Assembly: GCA_025617375.2 (NCBI GenBank)
Contig: JAMYGW020000011.1
Location: forward strand, 620,001 to 684,000
DNA from: Acarospora socialis
Lineage: Eukaryota > Ascomycota > Lecanoromycetes > Acarosporales > Acarosporaceae
Length of the DNA: 64,000 nucleotides
Direction: 5' to 3'
Numbering within the stretch: the stretch's first letter is position 1; every line of letters starts with the position of its first letter. A model generated the notes under the pieces. That model made no database searches. It was not told where the DNA came from and saw only the letters and a program-made list of their open reading frames with translations. Below, in pieces: positions 1 through 11,173 of this stretch. The translations under genes were made by a program, and so were the position numbers.

Positions 1-1502
1 CAGAGACGCCCAGCTCCTCGAGAAATATGGCATGAAACCCAACGACGCCATCCTGGCCGAGGAAAAGCACATGGGCCTCTACGAAGACCTACTAAAGAAC
101 CACAACGCCAAACTGATCGCCGGCGGCGCGGCGCAGAACACGGCGAGAGGGGCCCAGGTACCTTTCCCTCCTCCCCCCTTCCCTCCATCCCTATCCTCCA
201 GCCCTGCCTACAGTACACTCAGCAAAAACCCAACCCTTCTAACCCCTCCCCGCGCCTGCCCCAAAACAGTACATCCTCCCCCCATCCTCCGTCCTCTACA
301 TCGGCTGCGTCGGACGCGACAAATACGCCGACATCCTGGCCTCCGCATGCCGCGACGCCGGTCTGCGCACCGAGTACCGCGTCGACGACACCCAGCCCAC
401 CGGCCGCTGCGGCGTCATCATCACCGGCCACGACCGCAGCATGTGCACGCACCTGGCGGCCGCGAACGAGTACAGGCTCGAGCACCTGCAGTCGCCGCAT
501 GTCTGGGAGGTCGTGCAGAAGGCCCGGGTCTACTATGTCGGGGGCTACCATCTGACGGTGTGCGTGCCGGCTGTGATGGCGTTGGCGGAGGAGGCGGCGA
601 GGGAGGATAAGGTGCGTTTTTGTGCCTTCGTTTCTTTGCTTTTTCCCCGTCTGCGCCGTCTCGATTCGATCCATATCCCACGAGCTGGCTACCCGACTCC
701 GCTGACACGTCCTGAAACGGAACCGAAACATAGATCTTCATCCTCTCCCTCTCCGCCCCCTTCATCCCGCAATTCTTCACCGCCCCGCTCGACGCCACCT
801 CGCCCTACTGGGACTACCTGATCGGCAACGAGACCGAGGCTCGCGCCTACGCCGCCGCCCACGCCCTCGACACCGACGACATCCCCACCATCGCGAAACA
901 CCTCGCCCGCCTGCCGAAGAAGAACGCGAAGCGCGCGAGGACGGTTGTCGTGACGCAGGGTACCGATCCGACGGTCGTGGCGGTTGCGAAGCCGGGTGAG
1001 GGGCACGCAGAGAAGGAGGTGGAGGTGGAGGTGAGGACGTTCCCGGTGCGGGAGGTGGGTGGGGAGGAGATTTGCGATACGAATGGTGCTGGGTAGGGCT
1101 TTTTTCGCTCTTTTGAATCCCCACTTGTCTTTTTTTCGAGTTTCCTTTCCGCTCGCAAGGTGAAGAGAGGGACGGCGGGATCGAGGGACTACATGGCTGA
1201 CGGTTACGGGGATCGGACAGAGACGCGTTCGCGGGCGGCTTCGTGGCGGGCATAGTGCAGGGCAAGGCGTTGGCCGAATGCGTCGATATGGGGCACTGGT
1301 TGGCGAGTTTGAGTATCCGGGAGCTGGGGCCGAGGTATGTGCTACTTTTACTTCTACGCCTTCGTTTACCGGTCTGCACTCGTTTGTTTGTTTTGTTCGA
1401 GTGGCTTACACTGCTGCGCGAGAGAGTTTCTTTTCTTGTTCTCGCTGCTTTTGTCTGGAGGACTACGTACTGTATCTGCCGAAGAATCACAGGGAGAAAT
1501 GA
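1..1502 (+). CDS. ADO1: Adenosine kinase (PfkB family), 3' part
   Basis: Phosphorylates adenosine to AMP with ATP (purine salvage; also clears adenosine left by the methyl cycle). The gene starts upstream of the window; its frame is already open at base 2 (RDAQLLEKYGMKPNDAILAEE). Exons I place at 2-157, 270-611, 734-1092 and from 1221, with introns 158-269, 612-733 and 1093-1220. Visible family marks are the GGAAQNTARGAQ substrate motif, GCVGRDKYAD, and the PfkB signature split by the third intron (DTNGAG, then DAFAGGFVAGI), which carries the catalytic Asp. The last exon is unclear: a GTATGT donor follows ELGPR near 1335. The downstream exon either ends at 1502 (tail YLPKNHREK, which resembles the family's Y-P-x-P-K end) or, in another phase, at 1524. 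The assignment is secure; the C-terminal 15-25 residues are not. Confidence 0.93.
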
Positions 1503-1524
1503 ACGGAACGCATACTCAGTTTAG

Positions 1525-2341
1525 GCCGGACTGGAGACAAGAGCACGGAATTCGAAATATGGGAAGAAAGCACAAGGAAACCCTCCGTCTCGCCCGCTCA
1601 GCACCACTTCCCTCCCCTTCTTTCGTCTTTCCATCGTCCTTTTTTTCCTCCATCAATCCTTTACTCTCCTTTCCATCTCCCCCCCCAATGTCTCAAAAAC
1701 ACGAAAAGCAATTTGATCTTTATCCAAGCAACCTCCCTTCCACCTCTCACACTCATTCATCCATTCCCGTCCTCGCTTCCCTTTCCTCCAAACAACATAG
1801 AAAAGCACAAGCTGACAACCTCCACCTCTGCATCGGAAACGAAACAGCTACCCCTTCCCGAAACAAACCTACCAGTCAGCATCCGCATCGTCGTCGTCGT
1901 AGCCTAACTCACGGGAACGACAGAGGAGAAGCGGGGGAGGGGGATATGCGAGACGAGCATAGCATAGCAGAGCATAGAGAGGCGTTTGGTCGGTTCTTTC
2001 AACAAGGCACAAGCGAGCGGATTGGCTGGCACGGATCCTCCACGATCATGGGTACGTACGTTAACGGACGGGGTGGAGTAGCGATTGCATCTTTGCATTT
2101 CGATAGAGCAGGTTAGATGAGAGGATTGTTCATTCGCTGCGTTCATTGGTTGTTCTTCGTGTGGAAATGTTGATTTCGTGGTTCTTGAGACCAAGACTAC
2201 CTTGAGATTCTGTCCATGAGCCTGACTGCCGGCAAGAGGATGGTGAGGTTGTGATAGAGCAAGTATGCAGATTGGCCCCTTCCATACGCTCGTGTGCTGG
2301 GTCACATGGAAAATGACGACGACCGTTCGTTCTTGTCACCG
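1525..2341. other. Intergenic, convergent 3' ends
   Basis: Lies between the 3' end of adenosine kinase and the stop codon of the minus-strand EST1/SMG7-type gene. It is pyrimidine-rich around 1600-1800. Open frames here run out of kinase introns or lack protein-like composition. No RNA gene or element seen. Confidence 0.6.
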
Positions 2342-5231
2342 TCATCCAGCACCCTGCCCGTTCGGCGGCGTATGTGCGTTGATCAAACCACTCCCCCTCC
2401 ACTGACTACCGTCGGAGACCTCCGCACTCAGCATCAGATTGCTCTCGTCGAACGTATTCCCAGTCCCGTAGACAGTCGACGGTCTGCCGCGCACCGCGCC
2501 GCTGCCATACCCATTGCCATTGTTGCCGGTGCCAATTCCCGTCTGTTGCGGAAACTGCCCGAAGCCGTGAGCGTTAGCGAGCGGAGAATACGGATATGCC
2601 AGGCTGCTTGGCTGCTGCATAGAGCTGAAGCTCGAGTGGACGCTATGGCCGCTCTGCATTTGCGCCGACGGGTGTTGCAGGAAGAGTTGGCTCGGCGGGG
2701 TGGGGGAGACGCGGCTGGCGGTGCTGGGGCGCGTTTGCGGAGAGACTTCGCCCGGTTGGGGCGCGAAGGCCGAGTTCAGGACGCTGGGTAGGACTGGTCG
2801 AGGCGTGCTGCGGCTCGCAGAGTGGGTGGGGCTCTGGGAGTAGGCGTGGACTTTGGCGATGATGTCTTGAGCTGTTAGGGTGCCCATGAGGCCGTAGCTA
2901 GTTTCGTTGCCTGGACCGTAAGCGGGGTCGTCGTCGTCAAAGGTGTGGCCTGGTAGGGTGGGTGGGATGTTTTCGTCGCCGTAATTGTCGCCGTAGTTGT
3001 CGCCGTAGTTGTCGCCGTAGTTGTTGCCGTTGGTGCATTCGTCAATTTCAGAGCCCACGATCTTGTCGACCATGCGGTTCATCGCCGTGCTCATGGACGC
3101 AGATTGAGAGGTTTGGTCGTCAAGATTGGAAACACCGTCTGGGACAACTGATTTCTTCACTCGGCCGTTTGCTTTTGGGATCTCCTCGCGTTCGATGCTA
3201 GTCGAGGAAAGGGTGGCTTGATGCCCGCTGGGACTAGCCAGAAGCTCTGACGGCACGCCTTCCTCTTGGTAGGCGAATTGAGCGGTACCATGAACCAAGC
3301 TGATAGGAACGTTCTGCTAGAAGTCAGCTATAAGCATATTCGCAGAGAGCTATCCCATACTTCGTCGGTGGCTAATGTAAGTCCGTCGACCAGGAAGTCG
3401 CGGATCCTACCAAGCATCTCCACATTCGGATGGTGTCTTTCCACACCGCGGTCGTTCCACTTTGGTTTCCTGTCTCGAGTATCTCGTCTCTGATCTTGAA
3501 AGTATCTTTTCCAAGTCCGGTCATTCGTGAAAGGTTTAAACCCTAATGTGTCAACATCTTCCCCCAGCAAGTATTCAATGCTTGGGAGCTCGGAAACTGG
3601 AAATGTCGTTGCGAGCAACGTCAGAGTACTGGCATAGATCTTCCATAACTCTTTGATTTGCACGTTCAAAGACGTATCGCCAACCTCAGCAACCAATAGG
3701 GCTGCATTCGACACTAGCCAAGAGCTGTATTGACGAAGGGCAGGAAGGACACGGCGTGCAACTGCCGTTATCTTATCCAGTCCGGGGATTGAGCGATCTG
3801 TATCCCCGATCGTGTTCTCCTCGCCAGCGAAGCGCTCGAGCTCCGGTTGCAAGATCTGCAAAGAAGTAAAAAACGTTTTGACATTCAATCGCTGAAAGAA
3901 AAAGAACGCTTGAAAGTTTTCCATGGATTTCGGATCATCTGACATAGGTTAATTGATTGTGAGGTTGCTTTCGATCGGATTGCAGCTTGCCTTGAATCCG
4001 AACACCAGCGAAGTACTCGGCAGCAATGTTAATCAGGACCAGTTTCTGAAGAGTACCCTCCAGCGATCGCTCTTTCAAGTCGACCGCGAGCTGGCTGAGT
4101 ACTTCATTTTCAAGCTCGTCATGTTCGGCGAATTCGACGCCTTTATAGCATCGAGCATGTAACCGCATGAACCATCCAAGGAGAGCCTTATCGGTCCCAC
4201 CACCATCTTTGGCTGATCCTTTCGAGATCAGTTCGCCCTTGTCCCAGGCTGCAAGGATCTTCTTAAATTCAATCTCCAAGTTACCCTTCGCTGTTGGATG
4301 AGGTTCTTCCACGGCAAGCGCTCGATACAGGTGGTACGTCGCACGTAGATGATTACCATCGACAAGCGCGATGACAGCAGTCTGGTTGTGAGAGGCACCA
4401 GAGATCGGATATATCGTGCCAGCAAGATCGTAGTATCCTATAGCGGGTCCCCAGTTGCGGTCCTTCGTGACTAACTCTGTCTCACGGTAACGTGAGAGAT
4501 CGCCTAACCGCACAAGCGTTTGATGGCAGGATAGCAATACCAATTGCTTCAGATGATCTGATCCATTGACCGGCTCGTCTGCCGACAAAGCTATGCAGGA
4601 TTAGCCATCCGACGTAAACACGAAGTAGTTGGGCACGTTTACTCTCTAGATTGCATCTGTGGGCAACCTCGAGCAACTCTGGTATATCACCGAAGTGGGA
4701 TGAAAGCCTTTGGATGTAGCCACGATAGAAACGTTGACTTGACTTGATGAAGTCAAGGTAGTGTTTCACAGTTTTGCGCTTCTCCACCGGCTTTCTCTTG
4801 CCCTCTTCATTTTGAAACTGCCACCATGCTCAGCTTGGGTGAGGCCTCGAAAAAAGAGGACAGACTCTTACGCGGCTTAAGTTTTTGCGAAACCTAGCAT
4901 TGATCCTGACATGAGCGTCCCAAAGTCTAGCCTCGACGTTCTTGCTGGTTGCGAAGTCGAAGTCCTGGAATATGATATTCTCACACTTGGATCGATACCT
5001 CGACTTCCGTTAGATAGTTTCCGGCCTTAAGGCAGTTGTAGTCTTACTGGGCAATGAGGTGGTCTATGTCTCGAAAGGTAGGATCCTTCTCTGCCAATGT
5101 GGCTTGGAGTTCTTTCTCCGCACGTAGTGCAAACCTGCCCTTCCAGATCAGATGTATGCTCTATGGGGTGGTCTGTGGCGGGTATGGTATATGAGTACTT
5201 ACTTCCATGCTTGGTCATTCGGAGAGGCCAT
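2342..5231 (-). CDS. EST1/SMG7-type telomerase/nonsense-decay protein
   Basis: Seven exons: 5231-5203, 5134-5048, 4998-4872, 4817-4622, 4578-3991, 3938-3361, 3316-2342; 859 aa. The N-terminal half has the 14-3-3-like TPR domain of EST1/SMG5-7: FYRGYIQRLSSHFGDIPEL, then LGDLSRYRE and GYYDLAGTIYPISGASHNQ, the classic block of this family. Proteins of this family act in telomerase recruitment or in nonsense-mediated decay by binding phosphorylated Upf1. The sequence alone does not tell which role applies. The C-terminal third is low-complexity and carries a YGDN tandem repeat. I chose the Met at 5231 because it precedes the typical AWKFALRAEKELQ helix and the frame upstream closes without another Met. 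The intron 3990-3939 has a GC donor. Divergent from the zinc-finger gene at 5745. Confidence 0.9.
2975..3022 (-). repeat. 12-bp coding minisatellite (4 units)
   Basis: Four near-identical 12-bp units (gtcgccgtagtt on the plus strand; the first has one change) followed by a degenerate fifth. They encode NYGD repeats in the C-terminal tail of the EST1/SMG7-type protein. Unit length is a multiple of three, so copy-number change keeps the frame. Confidence 0.9.
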
Positions 5232-5744
5232 TACTTCCAGCCGTTGGAAGATATCATCAGGCGACCCCACGGTCAACCTCGTGGTCAAACGTGCGGGCAG
5301 AGAACCAAAGGACGAGTCATTCGTTGGCGATCCATCGGCGAAGCGGATCAACCAGGAATTGACAGTGCAGCAGATAAGTTACTGCACGAAGGAAGTGAAG
5401 CTTTGACTTCCTTCGAAGAGCTCTGAGGTGTTATCATATAAAACGTAGTTCTTACATATACTTCGTAATACTGTACGGTTATGTCAGACAAAGATTCGGT
5501 AGGGTTGTGCTTAGCGGGCTTCCGTAGTTCTTGGCATTACTCGGCAGGCTAGGTCGTCATCGTCGACGACAGCGGGTAAAGGTGGTACGCTTTCATGAGG
5601 CTATTTCGATAGTAGCGAGCATTGAACAAGGACCTTCGACCCAGAAAAGGGCTACTCAGATACTTAGAGTTGCACATTCGGTCAAGCATAAGGCTGTTGG
5701 ATGACACTGCAAGTAATGCCTCTCACAGTCAAACACAGCTCAAT
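5232..5744. promoter_or_regulatory. Divergent promoter region
   Basis: About 0.5 kb between the start codons of the EST1/SMG7-type gene (-) and the ZNF511-type gene (+). It must hold both promoters and leaders. Open frames crossing it lack an ATG or are extensions of the flanking genes. No specific binding site assigned. Confidence 0.5.
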
Positions 5745-6737
5745 ATGGTCAAACGCTCACGGGAAAACTCCATTTCGTCCGCTTCAGACGCCTCATGTCC
5801 AGCCGATGAGACTCCATCACGAACACTAGTCTCTCTGGGACCCGCCGATGAGAAGGCCCACACGCTCAAATATACAGAACTTGACGGTCGTGGGCTTCAA
5901 GCTCCCGAAGTGATGCGATGCTTTCTACCGCCTCATCGAGAACCCATTGCCTTCAGCTCTTATGAAGAATACGACGTTCATTACGCAAAAGCACATACCA
6001 ACAGGTGCTTGGACTGCAAAAAGAATTTCCCCACCGAGCATTTTGTGGGGCTGCATATAGCAGAGAACCATGATCCATTGAACGAGGCCCGGAAAGCACG
6101 GGGAGAAAAAATAGTAAGTGTTCCACTATTTAAAATGACAACGTTACTGAGAACATTGTTTAGTACGGTTGCTTCGTTGAGAACTGTGAACGGAAATGCT
6201 CCACACCGGAGAAGCGGCGGATGCATGTTATTGATAAGCATATGTTTCCTGGGGTATGCGGCTAAGCATCTACTCCGTTACAGCTTAGGATGCAGCTGAT
6301 TGCTTGGCCAACCGCAGAACTATGACTTCCACATAGTTAATGATGGAATAGACAAACGTAGCTCTATGCTACGCTCCAGACCTGGACATCGTAGACAAAG
6401 TTTGTCTACAGCGGGGACCATGAATTCAGAGCAACGGCGCGGAAGACGTAGCTCCTTGCTACAAAAAATAGCCGTTCGTGGAGTCGGCAACGGTCAGCAA
6501 CACAAAGAGCAAGGAGAGGCCAGTTTCAAAGCCAGTGCCACATGCCCAGACGCCAGTGAGGGAAATTTGCCAACAGATGCAGCACCGCTTGATCTAGAGG
6601 ACGATTGCGACGGAGAACCATTACAGAAAGAAGACGAATTGACCAAGCTTGCGAACTCTATGTCTGCTCTTAAATTGATACCACCCAGCGTGAGGTTTGG
6701 TAGAGGACGAGGCAGGAAAGGTCTCAGTAGTAGCTGA
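5745..6737 (+). CDS. ZNF511-type C2H2 zinc-finger protein
   Basis: Three exons (5745-6113, 6164-6253, 6318-6737), 292 aa. The core VMRCFLPPH, SYEEYDVHYAKAHTNRC, CKKNFPTEHFVGLHIAENHD, YGCFVENCERKCSTPEKRRMH and NYDFHIVNDGID matches the conserved block of metazoan ZNF511 and its fungal relatives. Cys/His pairs for three fingers are visible (C-x2-C then H-x4-H in the middle one). The intron between the second and third finger is phase 0. The C-terminal third is basic, ends RFGRGRGRKG, and may bind nucleic acid. The exact role of this family is poorly known. The start is the Met at 5745; the longer frame upstream begins at a non-ATG codon. Confidence 0.88.
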
Positions 6738-6974
6738 GTAGGATGGAGAAAGCTGGCTTAATGATACCGAAGACAAAGAGACGTCGTCTCTTGAATATCA
6801 ACACCAAAACCGTGAGCGTTATATTGCCCAATTCCCAAACAGGCAAATTAGGCGAGCCCTGTCTGTTGTTGTGTTATTGAACCATGGTCGCTGTTTCGCA
6901 CCTCAAGCACATTCACGGTCAAGCCGTTCCTTCATCTCAAGAGCTGGGTTCATAACCAAACAAGACAACCTAAG

Positions 6975-7827
6975 ATGGCAGACGATCGCACCTACAGGTC
7001 TCTTATAAAAGAGTCGCCATGGCTATTTCCAAAACCCATAGAAAAGCTACCTCCTTCAACTGTTCGTGAGCAAAGTTCAGGCAGTCAGACCAAGTCCTCA
7101 GGCGATGACGAACTCGCTGCGCTCAAGATTTCAAGGTAAGTTGCCACAACCACTTCAAGTTTGCTTTGGCTAAGATATCCACTCAAGCGTCCTGGAATCC
7201 AAGATCTTCACCGTCGTTGTTGGTGCTGAACGCCGCGAGCTGGCTGTTCACGAGTCTGTCCTCTCTAAATCTCCAGTTCTGCAACGTTTCTGTAGGGGCG
7301 GTTTTCTAGAAGCTACGACAGGACGCATCGAGCTCAAAGATGACGACCCAGAGATCTTTGACAAGGTCCTAAGCTACCTCTATCGTGGAGACTATGAGCC
7401 CTTTATGCTTCTAATGGACCTTCCACATGCGGTGAGTGCTGCGCCGTGGGAGATGACGAACCTAGACGACAAGTATGCCATGGACAGTGCCATGGTCTAT
7501 ATTATGGCCGACAAGTACCAGCTTGATGGGCTGAAGGAGGTGGCAGTGACCAGAATTCAGTGGTTACAGCCTCTCGGCTATGACGTCTTTTTTACTTTAT
7601 CATCTTGGATTTACGCAGCTGTGCCCGAATCCGATAATCTTTTCAGGGATTTCTTCCTTGAATTCGCACCGGGTCAGCTGAGGTCTGCACCCCAGACAAC
7701 GCTCGCTCCATACATCCGTGAAGGAGGTGTAATGGCTGAGGACATGGTGTATGCTCTCCGCTCGCATGCCATCCATAAGGAGCGCCGGACCTTTGCTACG
7801 GTTCGCAACCCTTTCTTTGTCATATGA
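6975..7827 (+). CDS. BTB/POZ-domain protein
   Basis: Two exons (6975-7135, 7188-7827), 266 aa. After a 54-residue lead the second exon opens with KIFTVVVGAERRELAVHES, SPVLQRFCRGGF, IELKDDDPEIFDKVLSYLY and YIMADKYQLDGLKEVAV. This is the BTB fold pattern (strand, helix, VHxxxL, then DDP..F...L.YLY). Fungal proteins of this kind are common; many are thought to be Cul3 adaptors or to pair with themselves, but no substrate domain (Kelch, MATH) follows. The tail MVYALRSHAIHKERRTFATV is typical of fungal BTB-only proteins. Same strand as the zinc-finger gene, 237 bp downstream of it. Confidence 0.87.
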
Positions 7828-7861
7828 ACAAACACAAGTTTAGCTAAGCCTAAATAAGGAG

Positions 7862-8197
7862 ATGGACGATACTCTGCGACGCCTCTACACCACAAGCGCA
7901 GTGGCCCGAATGGTTTATTGGACTTTGCAGGAGTACGGAGCGAGGCATGGGATCGACGAGCGCTACCTCGGAAGCAAGGCCGCACTTGTTGCGCGTGGGA
8001 TAGACCGGAGTCTTGAAGACGTTCATACTGCGGCAAAGGAGTTGAAGGATATCGGCCTCCTGGTAGTCTTGGGCGCAAGCGACGGTTCCGGCGAGCCTGG
8101 TAACGAGCTGTGGGACATTAATCTTCCCTCCGTGGCTACTTGGTCTCCAGGCAGTCCTCGCTCGTCGCTCCCCCATAAAAACAAAACGCGTCATTAG
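7862..8197 (+). CDS. Small hypothetical protein (doubtful)
   Basis: A single open frame of 111 aa beginning 34 bp after the BTB stop. The first 75 residues look foldable (LYTTSAVARMVYWTLQEYGA, then DIGLLVVLG), while the tail is Ser/Pro/Lys-rich. An overlapping minus-strand frame of 138 aa is less protein-like. I recognise no family. It could be 3' UTR of the BTB gene or an alternative last exon. Confidence 0.25.
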   Translation: MDDTLRRLYTTSAVARMVYWTLQEYGARHGIDERYLGSKAALVARGIDRSLEDVHTAAKELKDIGLLVVLGASDGSGEPGNELWDINLPSVATWSPGSPRSSLPHKNKTRH

Positions 8198-9365
8198 GGC
8201 AGACATGTACTGAGGCAGGATAGCTTGATAGCAATGATAGCATCGTAATCTGAGATATCGTCCCACTACTCATGCACTGTGAGATTCTTCTGTTGGCCTT
8301 CAATACCTATTCCCACAAAATGTACGTACTGTACCAAGCAACCTTCCCTCAACCACTGAAATCACCCAAACTTCATCATCCCCATTCCACTCCTCTCCAC
8401 CCCAACCAACCAATGAAACAGAACCAACCATTCTCGTCGCCCCATCCATCCAGTCACAGCACTTTCCCCCGCACCCCATCACCACCCACTTCACCCTCCT
8501 AACCACATCACACCCACAAGCCATTCCATTCCGCAACAACCGACGCTCCACAACCCCCCACCTACCCAAGTACCGCATCGCCCGGAACAAACAAACATCG
8601 CTCCCCATCTTCACTGCCGTCCACCTTATCTCTTGGTCCCGCTTCCCCTTCCTTCCCATCGCTCGAGATGGGGACGACCGTGGGCAACTTGACGGTTGAG
8701 GCTTTCCACCGCCTCGCGTCTGGCGTGCCGTGAGCTGCGTGTTGTGTTTGCTGCTCCTTTGGGGCTCGGTAGTACTCCGGACCGAAAAGCGGCGTGACGC
8801 CGGGCAGGAGATGAGATGAGATGAGGCTGTCTCGTCGATGATGGAAGACCTTGTCTCATCCCATCTATCCCACGGGACAATCCGTGCTTGGAGTGGTAGG
8901 TAGTCCTCGCCAAAGTTGTTTTGCCGTTGGGGTTCGGGTGTCGCGGCTGGTGGGACCGTTTTGGGCACTAGGCGGCGATTGGCAGGCAATGCTTCGAAAG
9001 GCCGGGGAGTCGGTGAGTCTCGTCAGTTCTGGGGTTACGGGAAGATGGGCCCACGGTTTCGGCGATCACGGAAAGAGCGGAGAGGGAGCTCCACTTCGTG
9101 ACTCGCCTTCTTCTCGATAGAAAAGCGACCGCAGTCGCTCGGAGGGTCTCAATTGCTTGCTATAAGGGTTTTGGTAGAGAATCAGGGGTTTAGTAGGAGA
9201 ACGACTTCTGAGCTCTCTCTACGAAATCGATATTCTTGGTCACGCGTAGAGAAGGGATGGAAAGACGCCATCGTGCGAGCAGACTCGACAGAGCGCGTCC
9301 CATCGAGTACGACAAACATCGATATCTGACGCTGCCTCTATTCCACTGACAGAGCCACTTCGGAA
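8198..9365. other. Intergenic region
   Basis: 1.2 kb between the small ORF and the 3' end of the aldose epimerase. Very C-rich on the plus strand at 8340-8540; that skew makes a 229-codon minus-strand frame that I judge spurious. A (GAGAT)n tract lies at 8808-8825. No other structure seen. Confidence 0.5.
8808..8825. repeat. Pentanucleotide microsatellite (GAGAT)n
   Basis: Three and a half tandem GAGAT units. The reverse-complement form of the same pentamer array occurs at 45551-45569. Confidence 0.85.
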
Positions 9366-10643
9366 TCAAGGCAGGAGGCTAAAGTCATATTTGGCCCAAA
9401 CAGCGGCCGGCTCGCTGTCGACGGTATAGATCTGGAACTTATCCTGGCCCCATTCTGGGTGATTGATGCCGTCGATCCACTGCTGCGTTTCGACGGCGAC
9501 GCAGCCGTGCTGCTGCGCGTAAACAGCCTGCGGGCCATGCTGCTGGCTGCGCTTGACTGGGATGGTCCCGGTCAGCTGATTGCAGGTGTAGATGAGCAAG
9601 GTCTGCTGATTGGTGTAAAGGTCCATCCGGATGCCCGTCACGTTCGAGAACATGGAGAGCACGCTGATGTCGGTGGCCTCGGGCGCGGAAAAGCGCGGCC
9701 GGTCGAGGATGAAAGAGGTGTCGTAGCCTGTGCAGTTGAAGCCGCATGTGTCGGTGGCCGATTTGAGGTCGCGGCCGAAAGTTTTGGGGGAGGTGAAGTC
9801 CACTGTTGTGTTGTGCACAGGGGCAATGGTGCCGTTGGCGACGAGAATGTTGTCAATGCCGATGAAGCGGGTCGAGTACGGCATGTGCAAGGTGTGTTTC
9901 AGGACCGTGGGGTTGAAGGCGTCGGTGAAGGCGTCGAGGTTCCAGTACGGGTGGGTCGTGAGCATGATAGGTGTGGGCTCGTCCAGTGGGATGGAAACAA
10001 GGCGAGATGTAAATGACGGTCCGTCGGCGACGGAGAAGGTAGCGTAATTGACCACGTTGCCAGGGAAGCCTTCGAATCCCTGGTCGAGAAGCATGAAAGT
10101 GATGGTGGTGGCGTTGTGAGATACCAGCGTCCAATTGCGTTGATCGTAGCCTATCGTGCCGCCATGGAGTGTGTCGTGGCCCATGTGGTCATTCTGGGTA
10201 ATGTGCGAGGTGAGGCCGTCGACGGTGAAAGTACCGTTCTTTATGCGGTTGGCATATCTTCCCACTAGCATGGTGATCAGTTACGCTTTCCTTGTTTCAT
10301 AGGTACTTGTATATCTCTGGGCCCAGCGGTTTCATCTGTCTGAGTCAAGAAGGAGATGCAAGCCAACAGGTGCAACAATTAACTCACCAACGGCTCCAAA
10401 ATACGTATGCTCGTGCTGTGTATCATTGATGTACCGCGACGCATCATCATATCCTAGCACGATGTCCTGAGGCATGCCATTCTTGTCATTGACCAAGAGA
10501 TTGGTCAACCGCGCTCCGTAGCCGATGAAGGAAGCGTTGATACCTCGAGCGGCGATCTTATACTTCTGAAGATTGCTCGGTGTGTTCTGTGCGCGGCCGA
10601 CAAGGATGACCGCCGAAGCGGAGAAGAGCAGGGACCAACGCAT
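9366..10643 (-). CDS. Secreted aldose 1-epimerase (mutarotase-like)
   Basis: Two exons (10643-10388, 10264-9366), 384 aa. Interconverts alpha and beta anomers of aldoses. The start at 10643 gives a signal peptide (MRWSLLFSASAVILVGRAQ), and several N-x-S/T sites follow (NGT, NTT, NCT), so the protein probably enters the secretory route. Catalytic pattern of the galactose mutarotase family: HDTLHGG (His near 119), THPYWNL (His near 191, general acid) and VAVETQQWIDGIN near the end, whose Glu is the expected base. Intron phase and both motifs fit the family. It lies downstream, on the same strand, of a sugar transporter and a Zn2Cys6 regulator. Confidence 0.92.
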
Positions 10644-11093
10644 ACTCTTGCGCCTTCGATATCTCAAGCTAGTTAATGAGTGGTTCTCGGCGATGTTGAG
10701 TATGACATAGCTGGAAGAATTACTTTCGGGCGATGAGTCGAGCTTTAAGCTTCGACTGAGCTGGAGTCTCTCCTGTAGGGAAGCCGGAATGTGGGGCAAG
10801 ACGGATATCACACTCCACGGGCCGGACATAAGAGGTGCTTCGAAGTACTGTGGAGATCATCGTTATCGGTCAGAGGATTTAAGGTAAGAACGAAGATGGG
10901 ACGCACCCTTCCCTCACGTTCCACCTCCCGGCTGATCGTAATGTTTGTCAGTTGTGCATATAGCGCACCAATGGTACGCTATATGGGAGTAACGTCGTGT
11001 CCAACACATTCTTTCTATCCAGGAAAGACGCATCGCGGAGATTCTAAAAAGTAAAGATCGACGTTCGCTCTATTCAAATTCAATGATCTGGGA

Positions 11094-11112
11094 GCGGGGC
11101 GGGGTAGCGGGG
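11094..11112 (+). promoter_or_regulatory. Cluster of CreA-like GCGGGG boxes
   Basis: GCGGGG at 11094-11099, 11099-11104 and 11107-11112 fits the SYGGRG consensus of the fungal carbon-catabolite repressor CreA/Mig1, where clustered sites matter most. The cluster lies about 450 bp upstream of the epimerase ATG. Function is inferred from the motif only. Confidence 0.35.
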
Positions 11113-11173
11113 TAGCGGGACGGAAGTTGGCGGGCGTGAGAGCTCAGCAAAACAGAGTTTCCGTCCCGCTACC
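11111..11173. repeat. 15-bp perfect inverted repeat, CGG-rich
   Basis: Left arm 11111-11125 (ggtagcgggacggaa) and right arm 11159-11173 are exact reverse complements with a 33-nt spacer. The left arm overlaps the GCGGGG cluster. It could be a regulator site pair, a cruciform, or the remnant of a small element. Confidence 0.85.

Noticed and set aside
1337-2116. Open frame of 259 codons (+)
   Set aside because: It runs out of an adenosine-kinase intron into 3' flanking DNA, is Ser/His/Pro-rich and has no family content.
8300-8989. Open frame of 229 codons (-)
   Set aside because: Produced by strong C bias of the plus strand; composition is Trp/Gly/Val-rich with no domain or splice support.
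9459-10016. Open frame of 185 codons antisense to the epimerase
   Set aside because: Mirror of a GC-rich coding exon; the minus strand has a full conserved enzyme.
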